This document shows, one piece after another, positions 42,189 through 50,685 of a stretch of 64,000 nt of DNA. Every line of letters starts with the position of its first letter. The stretch's first letter is position 1. Source of the DNA: Streptomyces sp. HUAS ZL42 (lineage in GTDB: Bacteria; Actinomycetota; Actinomycetes; Streptomycetales; Streptomycetaceae); assembly GCF_040782645.1 (NCBI RefSeq), contig NZ_CP160403.1:8653001-8717000 (forward strand). The letters are read 5' to 3'. The translations under genes and the position numbers were made by a program. The notes beneath the pieces are model-generated. The model had not been told where the DNA came from. It made no database searches and saw only the letters and a list, made by a program, of their open reading frames with translations.

Positions 42189-43568
42189 ATGCCCCGGATA
42201 ACGACGCCGAGCGAAGGCACGGCCAGCGAGAGACTGGAATGCTGGCGAGACGCCGTCAGCCGGAATCTCGCCCCCCTGGACGTGCTGCCGCGCGAGTCCT
42301 CCGACTTCCGCGCATCACTGCACGCCGCGCGGGTCGGTCAGGTGCAGATGTCGGTCATCACCGCCGAACCGCACAGCGTGGTGCGCACCCGCCGGCACAT
42401 CGGCTCTGACGCACCCGACTTCTTCCAGCTCACTCTGCAGCTCACCGGACAGGGCGTGCTCACCCAGAGGGACCGTCAGGCCCGGGTGGGGCCGGGCGAA
42501 CTGGTGGTCTACGACACTCGCCGTCCCTTCACCTACGACCTCGACCAGCGCCACAGCGGCCTCGTCCTGATGTTCCCGATGGCCATGCTGCAGATGGCGG
42601 AACGTGATCTGGCGCGGGTGACGGCGACTCCGGTGTCGTGCCACGACGGGCTCTGCCGGCTGGTGCTGCCCTTCCTGTACGGGCTGGCGCGGCAGGTGGA
42701 GCACCTCGAGTCCCGCGGCACACCCCGCCTGGCCGACAACGTGGTCGACCTGATCGGCACTTTGCTCACGGAGCACGCCGACGCGGCCCGGGCAGCCGAG
42801 GAGGACGGCCCCGGGCTGCTCGCCGGGCGCATCCTCGCGTACATGGAGCAGCGGCTCGCCGACCCCCGGCTGAGCCCCGAGGGGATCGCGGCAGCCCACC
42901 GCATCTCCCGCCGTTACCTGTACAAGTTGCTGGCGGAGCAGGGGTACACCGTCTCCGGCTGGATCCGGGAACAGCGTCTCGCCCGGTGCCGGCGTGACCT
43001 CGCCGATCCGGCAATGGACCACCTTCCGGTGGGCGCCATCGGCGGACGCTGGGGTTTCCCGGACCCGGCCCACTTCAGCCACGCCTTCAAGGCGGCTTAC
43101 GGCATGAGTCCCCGGGAGGCGCGCGCGAGCCGTCGAAGACGGCACCTGCTCTTCAGCGGCGACGAAGCAGCATGCCCTGAGCGAGCTTTGACGGACACTC
43201 AGGATCTGTGCTCACGGACATGTGCGCGCAGACCGCGGCCGAAGGGTGGCGCGACCGGCCGGTCGGACGTGCGCAGCTGCGGGTCCGCGCGACCTGAGGC
43301 AACCGGCCTGCGCGCACTCCGAGTCGCTCACCGACCGGCCCGCCGCGGTACGCGCGGCGGCCGACGCCTCGACCGCGACCCGGACGGCAACGCCTCGTCC
43401 TGCCCGCCCTGGGGCGGCAGCCGCCCTCCGCACCTGCATGCCGCTGCCGTCGTTCCTGGCTCCCGGACCTCCGGCGACGGTGATGACGGCGACGACGGTG
43501 GACGCATGGCGCCCGGGACGCGCGGGACATCGCTGTGGCCGCGGGCCCTCAGGCCGCCTGGTAGCTGA
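42189..43568 (+). CDS. AraC-family transcriptional regulator with an aberrant C-terminus
   Basis: 459 codons from ATG 42189 (AGGAGGAGGG upstream). Residues 1-200 form an AraC-binding-like cupin domain (LERC/ECWRDAVSRNLAPLDV, VYDTRRPFTYDLD), and 215-320 the double helix-turn-helix (AAAHRISRRYLYKLLAEQG, GFPDPAHFSHAFKAAYGMSP, REAR). The family normally ends there. The last 135 or so residues are Arg/Pro-rich without similarity and look like untranslated sequence read through a lost stop. It lies divergent from the flavin monooxygenase operon, its likely target, and overlaps the convergent dehydrogenase by 20 bases. Confidence 0.8.
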   Translation: MPRITTPSEGTASERLECWRDAVSRNLAPLDVLPRESSDFRASLHAARVGQVQMSVITAEPHSVVRTRRHIGSDAPDFFQLTLQLTGQGVLTQRDRQARVGPGELVVYDTRRPFTYDLDQRHSGLVLMFPMAMLQMAERDLARVTATPVSCHDGLCRLVLPFLYGLARQVEHLESRGTPRLADNVVDLIGTLLTEHADAARAAEEDGPGLLAGRILAYMEQRLADPRLSPEGIAAAHRISRRYLYKLLAEQGYTVSGWIREQRLARCRRDLADPAMDHLPVGAIGGRWGFPDPAHFSHAFKAAYGMSPREARASRRRRHLLFSGDEAACPERALTDTQDLCSRTCARRPRPKGGATGRSDVRSCGSARPEATGLRALRVAHRPARRGTRGGRRLDRDPDGNASSCPPWGGSRPPHLHAAAVVPGSRTSGDGDDGDDGGRMAPGTRGTSLWPRALRPPGS

Positions 43569-44412
43569 AGAACCCCTGTCCCGACTTACGGCCCAGCAGT
43601 CCCGACTCGACCATACGGCGCAGCAACGGGGGAGGAGCGTACAGCGGTTCCCGGTACTCCTCGTACAGCGCCTCGCCTATCGCCGCCACCGTGTCCAGGC
43701 CGATGAGGTCGGCGAGGCGCAGCGGGCCCATCGGGTGGGCGCAGCCAGCCGTCATCCCCGTGTCGATGTCCTCGGCCGTCGCCGTGCCGGTGCCGACCAT
43801 GCGTACCGCGGCCAACAGGTACGGCACCAGGAGCGAGTTGACCACGAAGCCCGCGCGGTCCGGCGCCGTGATCGTCTGCTTGCCCAGGATCTCGCCGGCG
43901 AAGGCACGTACCCGCAGTTCCGTTGCCTTCGACGTGTGCAGCGAGGGGATGACCTCCACCAGTGGCATGACGGGGACGGGGTTGAAGAAGTGCAGGCCGA
44001 CCACCGCCTCCGGCCGTCGGGTCACAGCGGCGAGCTTGGCGATGGGGATCGAGGAGGTGTTGCTGGCCAGCACGGCGGCCGGGTCGGTGACCTCGTCCAA
44101 CTGCCGGAAGAGCGCCGTCTTCGCCTGCTCGTCCTCGACGGCGGCCTCGATGACGAGGTCCGCACCGGACAGACGGGAGAGATCGCCGGTGACCGAGATC
44201 CCGGCCAGGACATGTGCCCGGTCGTCCGGGGTGATGGTGCCGCGCTGCTCCGCCTTGAGCATGGAGTCCGCCACGCCTGCGAGTCCGGCACGGGCCCTGT
44301 CCTCGGTCACGTCGCACAACATGACGTCCAGCCCTGCCCGGGCGCAGACCTCGGTGATGCCCCGGCCCATCTGTCCGGCGCCGACGACGCCCACCTGCTT
44401 GATCGATGTCAC
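43549..44412 (-). CDS. 3-hydroxyacyl-CoA (3-hydroxybutyryl-CoA) dehydrogenase
   Basis: A 287-residue NAD-dependent dehydrogenase of the PaaH/Hbd/FadB2 type. The NAD loop is VGVVGAGQMGRGI (residues 7-19), ASNTSSIPI carries the conserved Ser/Asn, and the catalytic His-Glu are in VVGLHFFNPVPVMPLVEVI. The C-terminal helical domain has DRAGFVVNSLLVPYLLAA and HPMGPLRLADLIGLD. GGAGGAG before GTG 44412 fixes the start. It would oxidise the 3-hydroxyacyl-CoA produced downstream of a GcdH-like step. Confidence 0.92.
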   Translation of the reverse strand: MTSIKQVGVVGAGQMGRGITEVCARAGLDVMLCDVTEDRARAGLAGVADSMLKAEQRGTITPDDRAHVLAGISVTGDLSRLSGADLVIEAAVEDEQAKTALFRQLDEVTDPAAVLASNTSSIPIAKLAAVTRRPEAVVGLHFFNPVPVMPLVEVIPSLHTSKATELRVRAFAGEILGKQTITAPDRAGFVVNSLLVPYLLAAVRMVGTGTATAEDIDTGMTAGCAHPMGPLRLADLIGLDTVAAIGEALYEEYREPLYAPPPLLRRMVESGLLGRKSGQGFFSYQAA

Positions 44413-44827
44413 GTGCTCCTCCGCCTGCCGCTCCGTCCGGCGGCGGTCGACCGCCGCCGCCACGGTCTGTGGTTCCGTGTTGAGCGTAGGCTGGGTGCAC
44501 CCCCTCTGACCTGCTCCGATGGTGCGTTTTCCGCGCACAAACATGCGTGGGTTCGTCGTTGACCGGCCGTACCGCGCAGGGCCAAGCTGAGGAGGACCGG
44601 GGCGGGCCCGGCGGCCGGAGGGGCGACTGCGAGGGGGCAGCCGCGGGCATCGAGGACGACACTCCCGGACAGACGTGACGGCGTTGCGGGAGAGCGAGCC
44701 GGGGCACTCCGAGCAGACAGCGGAGCGCGGGCTTCGCCCGCTGCCTCGAGGCGGGGGCCTCTGGTGGTCGGCCCCGCCCTGACCGGACGTCGTTCCCGCG
44801 CCGGACGCCCGCGGGAGCACCGTGGGT
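44413..44827. other. Intergenic region with motif copy B
   Basis: 415 bases between the HADH start and the LysR stop, with no supported gene. It contains motif copy B (44526-44586); the remainder is GC-rich with no signal I can name. Confidence 0.4.
44526..44586. promoter_or_regulatory. Conserved 60-base motif, copy B
   Basis: The second copy of the block at 35596, with CCGCGCACAAACATGCGTG and TCGTCGTTGACCGGC in the same order and strand, about 115 bases upstream of the HADH start. Relative to the gene it controls, the orientation is opposite to copy A, which favours a protein-binding site over a promoter core. Confidence 0.65.
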
Positions 44828-45736
44828 TCAGTCGGCGGGGACCGTGGCGGCAGCCGCCTCCCGCAGCCGGCGGATCACGCCGCGGACCGCGGGAGAGGTC
44901 TCACCCCTGCGGTAGGCGCCGACCAGCCGGGTGGTCAGTGGTACGTCCGCCAGCGGACGGTAGGCCACCCCCGGGATGTGCACGCGGCGCAGCGAATCGG
45001 GGACCAGAGCGACCGCGAGACCACCGCCCACGAGTGTCAGTGCCGCGATGAAGTCCCGCACCGGGGGAGCGCACCGCGGGCTGAACCCCCCCTGCTCAGC
45101 CACCTCAAGGATCTGGTCGCGGCAGCCGTACTCCTCGTCGAAGTGCGGGGCCACGAACTGCTCGTCGCGCAGCTTCGCCGCCGGTACCGCCTCGTACGCC
45201 GCCAGTGGCGCGTCGGCCGACAGCGCCAGGACGACCTCTTCGGTGAGCAGACAGGTGGCCGTGACCTCGGGCGGGTACTCCGGCCTCCAGCGCAGGAAGC
45301 CGACGTCGATGTCCCCGCAGGCCAGCGCTTCCAGTTGGGCAGGTGTCTCCAGTTCGCGCACCTGCACGGTGAGCTGAGTGCCGGGGGCCGCGCAGCGGGT
45401 GAGGACGTCGGTGAGTACTCCGGAGAACGCGGCCGAGGCGACGTAGGCGATCTGGGCGTGCCCCAGCTCCCCGCGACCGGCGCGCCGGCCCACCGCCTCG
45501 GCCCTGGCGGCCTGGGCGAGGGTCAGCCGCGCCTCCTCGAGGAACAGCCGCCCGGCGCTGGTCAGTGCCGGGCGGGTGCGTCGCCCGCGGTCGATCAGCC
45601 GGACGCCGAGGTGCGACTCCAGGGATCTGACCTGGGCGCTGAGTGCCGACGGCGCGAGATGCAGACGGTCCGCCGCCCGCGCGAAGTGCAGTTCCTCCGC
45701 GACGGTGACGAACGATTCCAGCCAGCGCAGTTCCAC
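44828..45736 (-). CDS. LysR-family transcriptional regulator
   Basis: A 302-residue LysR regulator. The winged helix-turn-helix is at the N-terminus (ELRWLESFVTVAEELHFARA, then LHLAPSALSAQVRSLESHLG). The effector domain starts near residue 90 (GHAQIAYVASAAFSGVLTDV) with the pocket strand GDIDVGFLRW and TLVGGGLAVALVPDSL. GGAGGAG before GTG 45736 supports the start. A perfect 20-base palindrome at 45777-45796 lies upstream. It may control the HADH/CoA genes through the repeated motif, or the zinc dehydrogenase. Confidence 0.9.
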   Translation of the reverse strand: MELRWLESFVTVAEELHFARAADRLHLAPSALSAQVRSLESHLGVRLIDRGRRTRPALTSAGRLFLEEARLTLAQAARAEAVGRRAGRGELGHAQIAYVASAAFSGVLTDVLTRCAAPGTQLTVQVRELETPAQLEALACGDIDVGFLRWRPEYPPEVTATCLLTEEVVLALSADAPLAAYEAVPAAKLRDEQFVAPHFDEEYGCRDQILEVAEQGGFSPRCAPPVRDFIAALTLVGGGLAVALVPDSLRRVHIPGVAYRPLADVPLTTRLVGAYRRGETSPAVRGVIRRLREAAAATVPAD

Positions 45737-45776
45737 CGGACTCCTCCGTTCTGCCGGGCCTGTGCCGACGAGTGCA

Positions 45777-45796
45777 CCGGCCGTGTACACGGCCGG
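45777..45796. promoter_or_regulatory. Perfect 20-base palindrome upstream of the LysR gene
   Basis: CCGGCCGTGTACACGGCCGG is fully self-complementary and lies 40 bases before the LysR GTG. It has no loop, so it is more likely a protein site than a terminator, but either is possible. Confidence 0.4.
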
Positions 45797-45935
45797 CGGA
45801 ATGGAGTTGGACACCCCGCGGCGGCGTCAGGGCAGAACAGGACCGCCGCGGGGTGAGTATGGGGCGTCAGGGGCGCTGCCGCCAAGGAGCGTCCGGACCG
45901 GCCGGGATGCCCGGACGCGCCTTGGGACCTGCGGT

Positions 45936-47045
45936 TCAGGGGATGACGACGTAGTTGCTGAATCCGCCGTCGCTGTCCGTGGCGCGTCCCGAGATCGCCT
46001 CGTTGACCTGGGACAGGGGGAAGGGCTTGGTGATCAGGTACGACAGGTCCAGGGCGCCGGTGGCCACCATGTCGGCGACCTCCTGGCCCTGAGCGGTGGT
46101 GAACCAGTTGGAGCCGATCAGCTGGACCTGCTCGTCCATGAGCCACTTCACGTCCACGGGCAGCGCGTCGCCCACACCGCCGACGTTGACCACCTTGCCG
46201 CCGCGGCGCACGCCCTGCATGGAGTCCAGCATCGTCTCCACCGGTGCCTTGGCCCCCAGGGCGCTGATCACGAAGTCCGCGCCCTCGCCGCCGGTGCGGG
46301 ACTTCGCCCACTCGCCCGAGGAGCCCTCGCCCAGCCGCATGACCTCGATCCGGTCCGGGGCAAGGGCCTGGACGCGCTTGAGGAGGTCCTCGTTGCGGCC
46401 GGTGCCCAGGACCTTGGAGACACCCGAGGCCAGCGCGAGCAGGGTGGAGGCGACACCGAGCGTGCCGGTGATCCCGTCGATCAGCGCCACCTGGCCGGGG
46501 CCGGCCGCGGCGTGCTTGAGGGCTCCGTAGGACGTGCCGATGTAGCCGAGCTTTCCGGCCTGCTCGAACGACATGTTGTCCGGAATGTCGACGATCGCGT
46601 GCTGAGGTGCGGTCATGTACTCCGCGAAACCGCCGTACGGATACAGGTCGAAGATCCGCTGGCCGTCGCGGGACGTGCTGAAGTAGCCGTTCAGGGTGAA
46701 GTAGCGGCACCGGGCGAGCTCGCCGCCGCGGCACACCTGACAACTGCCGCACGACCGCAGAGGGCTCACATAGACCCTGTCGCCGGGCTTGGTGTTGAGC
46801 ACCGCCTCACCGACCGCCTCGACCACGCCCGCGGGGTCCAGGCCGAAGATCGCGGGGAGCTTGGGCAGCGGCTGATGCGGGTACCAGGTGGGCCAGTTGT
46901 TGATCACGTTGGCCATGTTCGGCACGATCCCGCATGCCTTGACCCGCACCAGCACGTCGGTGGGCCGCGGGGTGGGCACGTCGATCGTGTCCACCGTCAT
47001 CGGCTCACCGAGCGTGTGCAGCCGGGCAGCGAGCATTTTCGCCAT
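45936..47045 (-). CDS. Zinc-binding alcohol dehydrogenase (MDR family)
   Basis: A 369-residue medium-chain dehydrogenase. The structural zinc cluster is CGSCQVCRGGELARC (four Cys), the catalytic zinc region is VKACGIVPN, where the usual Cys is followed by G-I, plus GLDPAGVVEAVGEAV, and the NAD(P) fold is LIDGITGTLGVASTLLALA. The glycine motif is unusual (GITGTLG). AAGGAG-N7-ATG fixes the start at 47045. It oxidises an alcohol or reduces an aldehyde. A 166-base gap separates it from the CMD gene, so it may be the last cistron of the enolase operon or have its own promoter. Confidence 0.88.
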   Translation of the reverse strand: MAKMLAARLHTLGEPMTVDTIDVPTPRPTDVLVRVKACGIVPNMANVINNWPTWYPHQPLPKLPAIFGLDPAGVVEAVGEAVLNTKPGDRVYVSPLRSCGSCQVCRGGELARCRYFTLNGYFSTSRDGQRIFDLYPYGGFAEYMTAPQHAIVDIPDNMSFEQAGKLGYIGTSYGALKHAAAGPGQVALIDGITGTLGVASTLLALASGVSKVLGTGRNEDLLKRVQALAPDRIEVMRLGEGSSGEWAKSRTGGEGADFVISALGAKAPVETMLDSMQGVRRGGKVVNVGGVGDALPVDVKWLMDEQVQLIGSNWFTTAQGQEVADMVATGALDLSYLITKPFPLSQVNEAISGRATDSDGGFSNYVVIP

Positions 47046-47211
47046 TGAAATACTCCTTGGAACTGCTCCGTCCCGTGACAGCGGGACGGAGACTTCTCAG
47101 GCGACCGAGTCGGCCAACGGTGGCTCGGCGGTCGAGCGTCACAAGTCGGGTCCTACAAACAGGGAGCCGAGAGCCTCGGGCTCACAACCTCTTGGCTTAC
47201 GGCACCCCGGA

Positions 47212-47763
47212 TCACGGCTTCGCAAAGGGATTGGGGTAGTTCTCTTCGAGATCGACGTCCAGCATGCCCATGATCCGGACGCCGGAGTTGTACCAGGCAA
47301 TGGACAACGCGAGTTCGACCATCTGCTTTTGGGGCAGGCGCTCGGCAGCGGTACGCCACGTCTCCTCGGAGACGTCGACCTGGAGCGTGGACTCCTTGGC
47401 CAGGCGCATCACCGCCTTTTCCGTCTCGTCGAACACGTCCGCCGTTTCGAAGTCGCCCACCGCGGCGATCTGCTCCTCGGTGAGCCCGGCCTTGAGCCCG
47501 TGCGAACGGTGGTGCACCACCTCGTACGCGGACCGGGTCACGTGACCGACCGTCAGGATCGCCAGTTCGCGCAGCGCGGGGCTGAGCTCACTGGCCCGCA
47601 GCGAGTTGGCGTAGGTCAGGAAACCGTCCAGCTGGGCCGGCGCGTTGCAGAGGGCGAGGAAGATGTTCGCCGTCGGTACCTTGCGCTCGGCCTCGAGCCG
47701 GTCGTACAGGGGCTTGTTCGCCTCGTCCGCGTCCTCGCGACGCAGGTAGGGAACGCGTGCCAT
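47212..47763 (-). CDS. Carboxymuconolactone decarboxylase family protein
   Basis: A 183-residue all-helical CMD/AhpD-like protein. The core LSPALRELAILTVGHVTRSAYEVVHHRS shows the E-x-V/A-x-H-x3 pattern of the family, cut here to LRELAILTVGHVTRSAYEVV, but the peroxiredoxin-type C-x2-C is absent, so it is the decarboxylase or lactone type rather than an AhpD peroxidase. GAGGAG before ATG 47763. It is 25 bases behind the extradiol dioxygenase gene and co-transcribed with it, so it should act on a ring-cleavage product. Confidence 0.85.
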   Translation of the reverse strand: MARVPYLRREDADEANKPLYDRLEAERKVPTANIFLALCNAPAQLDGFLTYANSLRASELSPALRELAILTVGHVTRSAYEVVHHRSHGLKAGLTEEQIAAVGDFETADVFDETEKAVMRLAKESTLQVDVSEETWRTAAERLPQKQMVELALSIAWYNSGVRIMGMLDVDLEENYPNPFAKP

Positions 47764-47788
47764 GTCGTCTCCTCGGGGGCCGGAAAGG

Positions 47789-48793
47789 TCAGTGTGCGGA
47801 CTGCTCGAGCAGGAACTGCTCGAGCGTCATCGGCTTCGGAAGTTCGGCCGGCGGGACCTGAGAGACACCGACGAAGGGCGACGCCTCGAAGTACCACTTC
47901 TCCACCGCCGGGAATCCCCAGCGGACGTTGGTGCTCAGCGATCCCGCGTCCCAGCGCACCGGCTCGACCTCGGTGTCGATCGTCTGGTAGTGGCTGTTGA
48001 AGACCTCCACCCGGTGGCCGTCGGGATCGCGGAGGTAGGTGTAGAGCATCCCGCCCGGACCGTGCCGTCCCGGACCCCGCTCCACGCCCTCGCCGTAGCC
48101 GAGGATGCCCGCCCAGTCACAGGCGGTGAAGATGTCACGGCTCTCGGAGACGGTGTAGGCGAAGTGGTGCAGGGCGGGGCCGGTGTTCTCCACGATCGCG
48201 AGGTCCAGACAGGTGCCCTTGCGGTACATGAACGCACTCAGCAGCTTGTCGCCGTGCGCCAGGTACTCGGAGTTCCGGAAGCCGAGCTCGCCGTAGAACG
48301 CGCACAGCTCGTAGGTGTTCGGAGCGAAGGTCTGGAAGTGGTCCAGCCGCTGCGCGTGAGCGCCCTTGTAGTGCTCGAAGTCGATGTGCAGCCGCGGTCG
48401 CGTCTCCATGTGCGCGCAGAGTTCGAGCGGCGTGCCGGCGGGGTCGGAGACGTGCAGGGTGCGTCCCTGGTACGGCATGTCGACCCATTCCGCGGGCAGC
48501 CCCCGGTCGCGGAACCAGCGGTGGGCGATGTCGAGGTCCTCGTCGAAGAAGACGCGGAAACCGATCCTCCTGCACGAACCGGCGCCCTCTTCGTCCAGTT
48601 CCAGCACGAGGCTGTGGTGGCAGGCCTCGGCGAGGCCGCGGAGGTAGCAGGTGCGCTCGTCCTCATCGCTGACGACGAGTCCGAGGGCCTTCACGTAGAA
48701 GTTCCGGCTCTCGGCGAGGTCGGCCACGGTGAGACGCACATGGCTGGTTCGGGTGATGTTGAAACTCGGGCGCAGATTGACGGGTGGCAGCAT
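47789..48793 (-). CDS. Extradiol ring-cleavage dioxygenase (VOC type, homoprotocatechuate 2,3-dioxygenase-like)
   Basis: A 334-residue type I extradiol dioxygenase with two VOC modules. It resembles bacterial homoprotocatechuate 2,3-dioxygenase: the ligands are H152 (AQRLDHFQTFAPNT), H209 or H210 (GPALHHFAYTV) and E263 (DPDGHRVEVFN), with VERGPGRHGPGG and LYTYLRDPDGH in the expected places. It would cleave a catechol next to its hydroxyls with Fe(II) or Mn(II) and oxygen. GGAG precedes ATG 48793. It lies 67 bases behind the enolase paralog in the operon that carries a LacI operator. Confidence 0.9.
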   Translation of the reverse strand: MLPPVNLRPSFNITRTSHVRLTVADLAESRNFYVKALGLVVSDEDERTCYLRGLAEACHHSLVLELDEEGAGSCRRIGFRVFFDEDLDIAHRWFRDRGLPAEWVDMPYQGRTLHVSDPAGTPLELCAHMETRPRLHIDFEHYKGAHAQRLDHFQTFAPNTYELCAFYGELGFRNSEYLAHGDKLLSAFMYRKGTCLDLAIVENTGPALHHFAYTVSESRDIFTACDWAGILGYGEGVERGPGRHGPGGMLYTYLRDPDGHRVEVFNSHYQTIDTEVEPVRWDAGSLSTNVRWGFPAVEKWYFEASPFVGVSQVPPAELPKPMTLEQFLLEQSAH

Positions 48794-48860
48794 GCTGGTC
48801 TCCGTGCTCCGATCGGCTCTGGATTTCGATGACTGTAGTACGCAATATCTCGCGGCCGTT

Positions 48861-50171
48861 TTACGGCTTGGTCGTGGAAGACGCGGAATCGGCGAATGTG
48901 AAGGCGGACCACCCACTGAATTCCGCGGATTTACCGAGGAACTCCTCGATACGCAGAACCTCGTTCCACTTGGCCATTCGCTCGGAGCGCGTGAACGAGC
49001 CCACCTTCAGCTGGCCCGCGTCCCATCCGACGCTCAGATGGGCGATGGTGACGTCCTCCGTCTCCCCGGACCGGGCCGAGACGATCGTGCCGAAGCCGGC
49101 GTCCTTTCCCGCGCGCAGGGCCTGGAACGCCTCCGTGACGGTGCCGGCCTGGTTCGGCTTGACGAGGACGGCGTTCGCCGCTCCGCTGGTGGCCGCCGCC
49201 TCGACCCGCTTGGCGTTCGTGACCAGGTAGTCGTCGCCGATCACCTGGCAGTGCCGGCCGTGCCGCCGGGTGAACTCCACCATGCCCTCGTGGTCGTCCT
49301 CACCGACCGGGTCCTCGACGGAGAGGATCGGATACTGCTCGATCCAGCCGCCCAGCATGTCGATCAGCGCCGCGGTGTCCAGCGTGCGGTCGTCCAGGGC
49401 CAGCGTGTACCGCCCGTCGCTGCCGAACTGCGAGGCCGCGACGTCCAGCGAGATGCCGACCTGGGTCGAGGGCGCGAAGCCCGCGGTCTCGATGGCGAGG
49501 GTCAGTGTCTCCAGCGCTTCCTCGTTGGAGTCGAACGCGGGCCAGAAGCCGCCCTCGTCGGCCACGCCCCGGGCCTTGCCGGCCTTGCGCATCAGGCTTC
49601 CGGCCGCCCGGTAGATCTCCGCGGTCCAGTCCAGGGCCTCGGAGAAGCTTCCTGCGGCCGGGCACATCACCATGAAGTCCTGGACGTCGACGCGACGCTC
49701 CGCGTGGGCGCCGCCGCCGAAGATCTGGATCTCCGGCAGGGGGATCCGGACCGGCCGCCCGCCCGCCAGGTACTGCCACAGCGGTACGCCGGCCGACGCG
49801 GCGGCGGCGTGCAGTACCGCCATGGACGTGGCCACGATCGCGTTGCCGCCGAGACGGCTGCGGTCGGGGGTTCCGTCGAGGTCCACCAGGAGCCGGTCGA
49901 CGGCCTCCTGATCGGTCGCGTCGCGGTTCAGGAGGGCGGGCGCGATCTCCTGGTTCACCGAGCCGACGGCGCACAGGACGTCGAGCCCGCCGAAGCGGTC
50001 GCCGCCGTCGCGCAGGTCGAGCGCTTCACCCTGGCCCGTCGAGGCCCCCGCCGGTGCGATGGCCCGACCGGTCGCGCCGTCCGCGAGGTGGGCTTCGACC
50101 TCGACGGTCGGCCGACCGCGTGAGTCCCACACTCTGCGGCCGTAGATCTTGGCGATCCGCGCGTCTGTCAT
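48861..50171 (-). CDS. Enolase paralog with altered active site
   Basis: 436 residues, full-length enolase fold. Conserved parts: PAGASTGQGEALDLRDG (loop L1, Ser of PSGAST replaced by Ala), GGGAHAERR (His kept), VADEGGFWP (base-side Glu kept), SVEDPVGEDD and GDDYLVTN (metal ligands), LVKPNQAGTVTEA (catalytic Lys kept) and GQLKVGSFTRSERMAKWNE. In yeast numbering E168 is Asp (VQDFMV instead of QEFM) and H373 is Ala (SARSGETED instead of SHRSGE). A housekeeping 2-phosphoglycerate dehydratase would not normally change these, nor sit with ring-cleavage genes. A related 2-hydroxy-acid or phosphonate-type substrate is possible. The LacI operator lies about 270 bases upstream. Confidence 0.88.
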   Translation of the reverse strand: MTDARIAKIYGRRVWDSRGRPTVEVEAHLADGATGRAIAPAGASTGQGEALDLRDGGDRFGGLDVLCAVGSVNQEIAPALLNRDATDQEAVDRLLVDLDGTPDRSRLGGNAIVATSMAVLHAAAASAGVPLWQYLAGGRPVRIPLPEIQIFGGGAHAERRVDVQDFMVMCPAAGSFSEALDWTAEIYRAAGSLMRKAGKARGVADEGGFWPAFDSNEEALETLTLAIETAGFAPSTQVGISLDVAASQFGSDGRYTLALDDRTLDTAALIDMLGGWIEQYPILSVEDPVGEDDHEGMVEFTRRHGRHCQVIGDDYLVTNAKRVEAAATSGAANAVLVKPNQAGTVTEAFQALRAGKDAGFGTIVSARSGETEDVTIAHLSVGWDAGQLKVGSFTRSERMAKWNEVLRIEEFLGKSAEFSGWSAFTFADSASSTTKP

Positions 50172-50437
50172 TGCGGTGCAACCTTTCGGAGTTCGGACGA
50201 TCGGGGTGGGCCGTCCCTCTCATCGCGGGACGGACGCCACCGCCGCCAGGGGCGTGCGGAGTGTCCTCGCGGACGAACGGGCGCGGGCGTGTCCCACGGG
50301 GCGGCACCCGGATCGGTGTGGCGGCGCCGCGGGGACGAAGTGTCGTACGGCTCTCTTCGTCGCCGTGGCGGGGCCGGCGAGGGAATACGGGTGCGAAGGG
50401 GCGATGGCGAGGGTTGCTCGTCCACGGCGGCTCGAAT

Positions 50438-50449
50438 GCTAACGATAGC
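50438..50449. promoter_or_regulatory. LacI regulon operator 1
   Basis: ATGCTAACGATAGCG; the palindrome matches the consensus TGCTAWCGWTAGCA. It faces the enolase-dioxygenase-CMD operon. Confidence 0.75.
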
Positions 50450-50552
50450 GCAATCGTGCGAAGCGTCGGCCGCTCTGTCAAGAGGCAGGTGGCAGTTTGG
50501 TCCCGCTGGCCGTCCTTCCGTTCCCGCCCTCTTGGTGTGTGCAGCGGTCAAT

Positions 50553-50564
50553 GCTATCGTTCGC
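50553..50564. promoter_or_regulatory. LacI regulon operator 2
   Basis: ATGCTATCGTTCGCA, one mismatch in the right arm, overlapping a possible -10 (TATCGT) in front of the FMN reductase gene. Confidence 0.7.
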
Positions 50565-50685
50565 ACAATCCAATGCGCTCCGGTAGGGACTCCGGCGGAC
50601 CCGCGCGCTCCCTGGAAGGACGGACAGCACAGGCAGGCGCGGGTTCGCCGGTCCGGATCGCAGTCCAACGGAAAGCGAGACCGAT

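Larger units (their letters stand above)
50172..50685. promoter_or_regulatory. Divergent regulatory region with two LacI operators
   Basis: 514 bases between the enolase paralog and the FMN reductase gene, with no supported gene. It holds two copies of the regulon palindrome: GCTAACGATAGC (50438-50449) and GCTATCGTTCGC (50553-50564). At the second, TTGGTG and TATCGT 17 bases apart could form the promoter for the FMN reductase, with the operator over the -10. Confidence 0.65.

Noticed and set aside
45777..45796. Calling the 20-base palindrome a terminator of the zinc dehydrogenase or LysR gene
   Set aside because: It lies upstream of LysR and has no loop; its role is undecided, so it is listed only as a possible site.
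48861..50171. Treating this as the housekeeping enolase (eno)
   Set aside because: Two substrate-contact residues differ and it lies in an inducible catabolic regulon; I therefore give no gene symbol.
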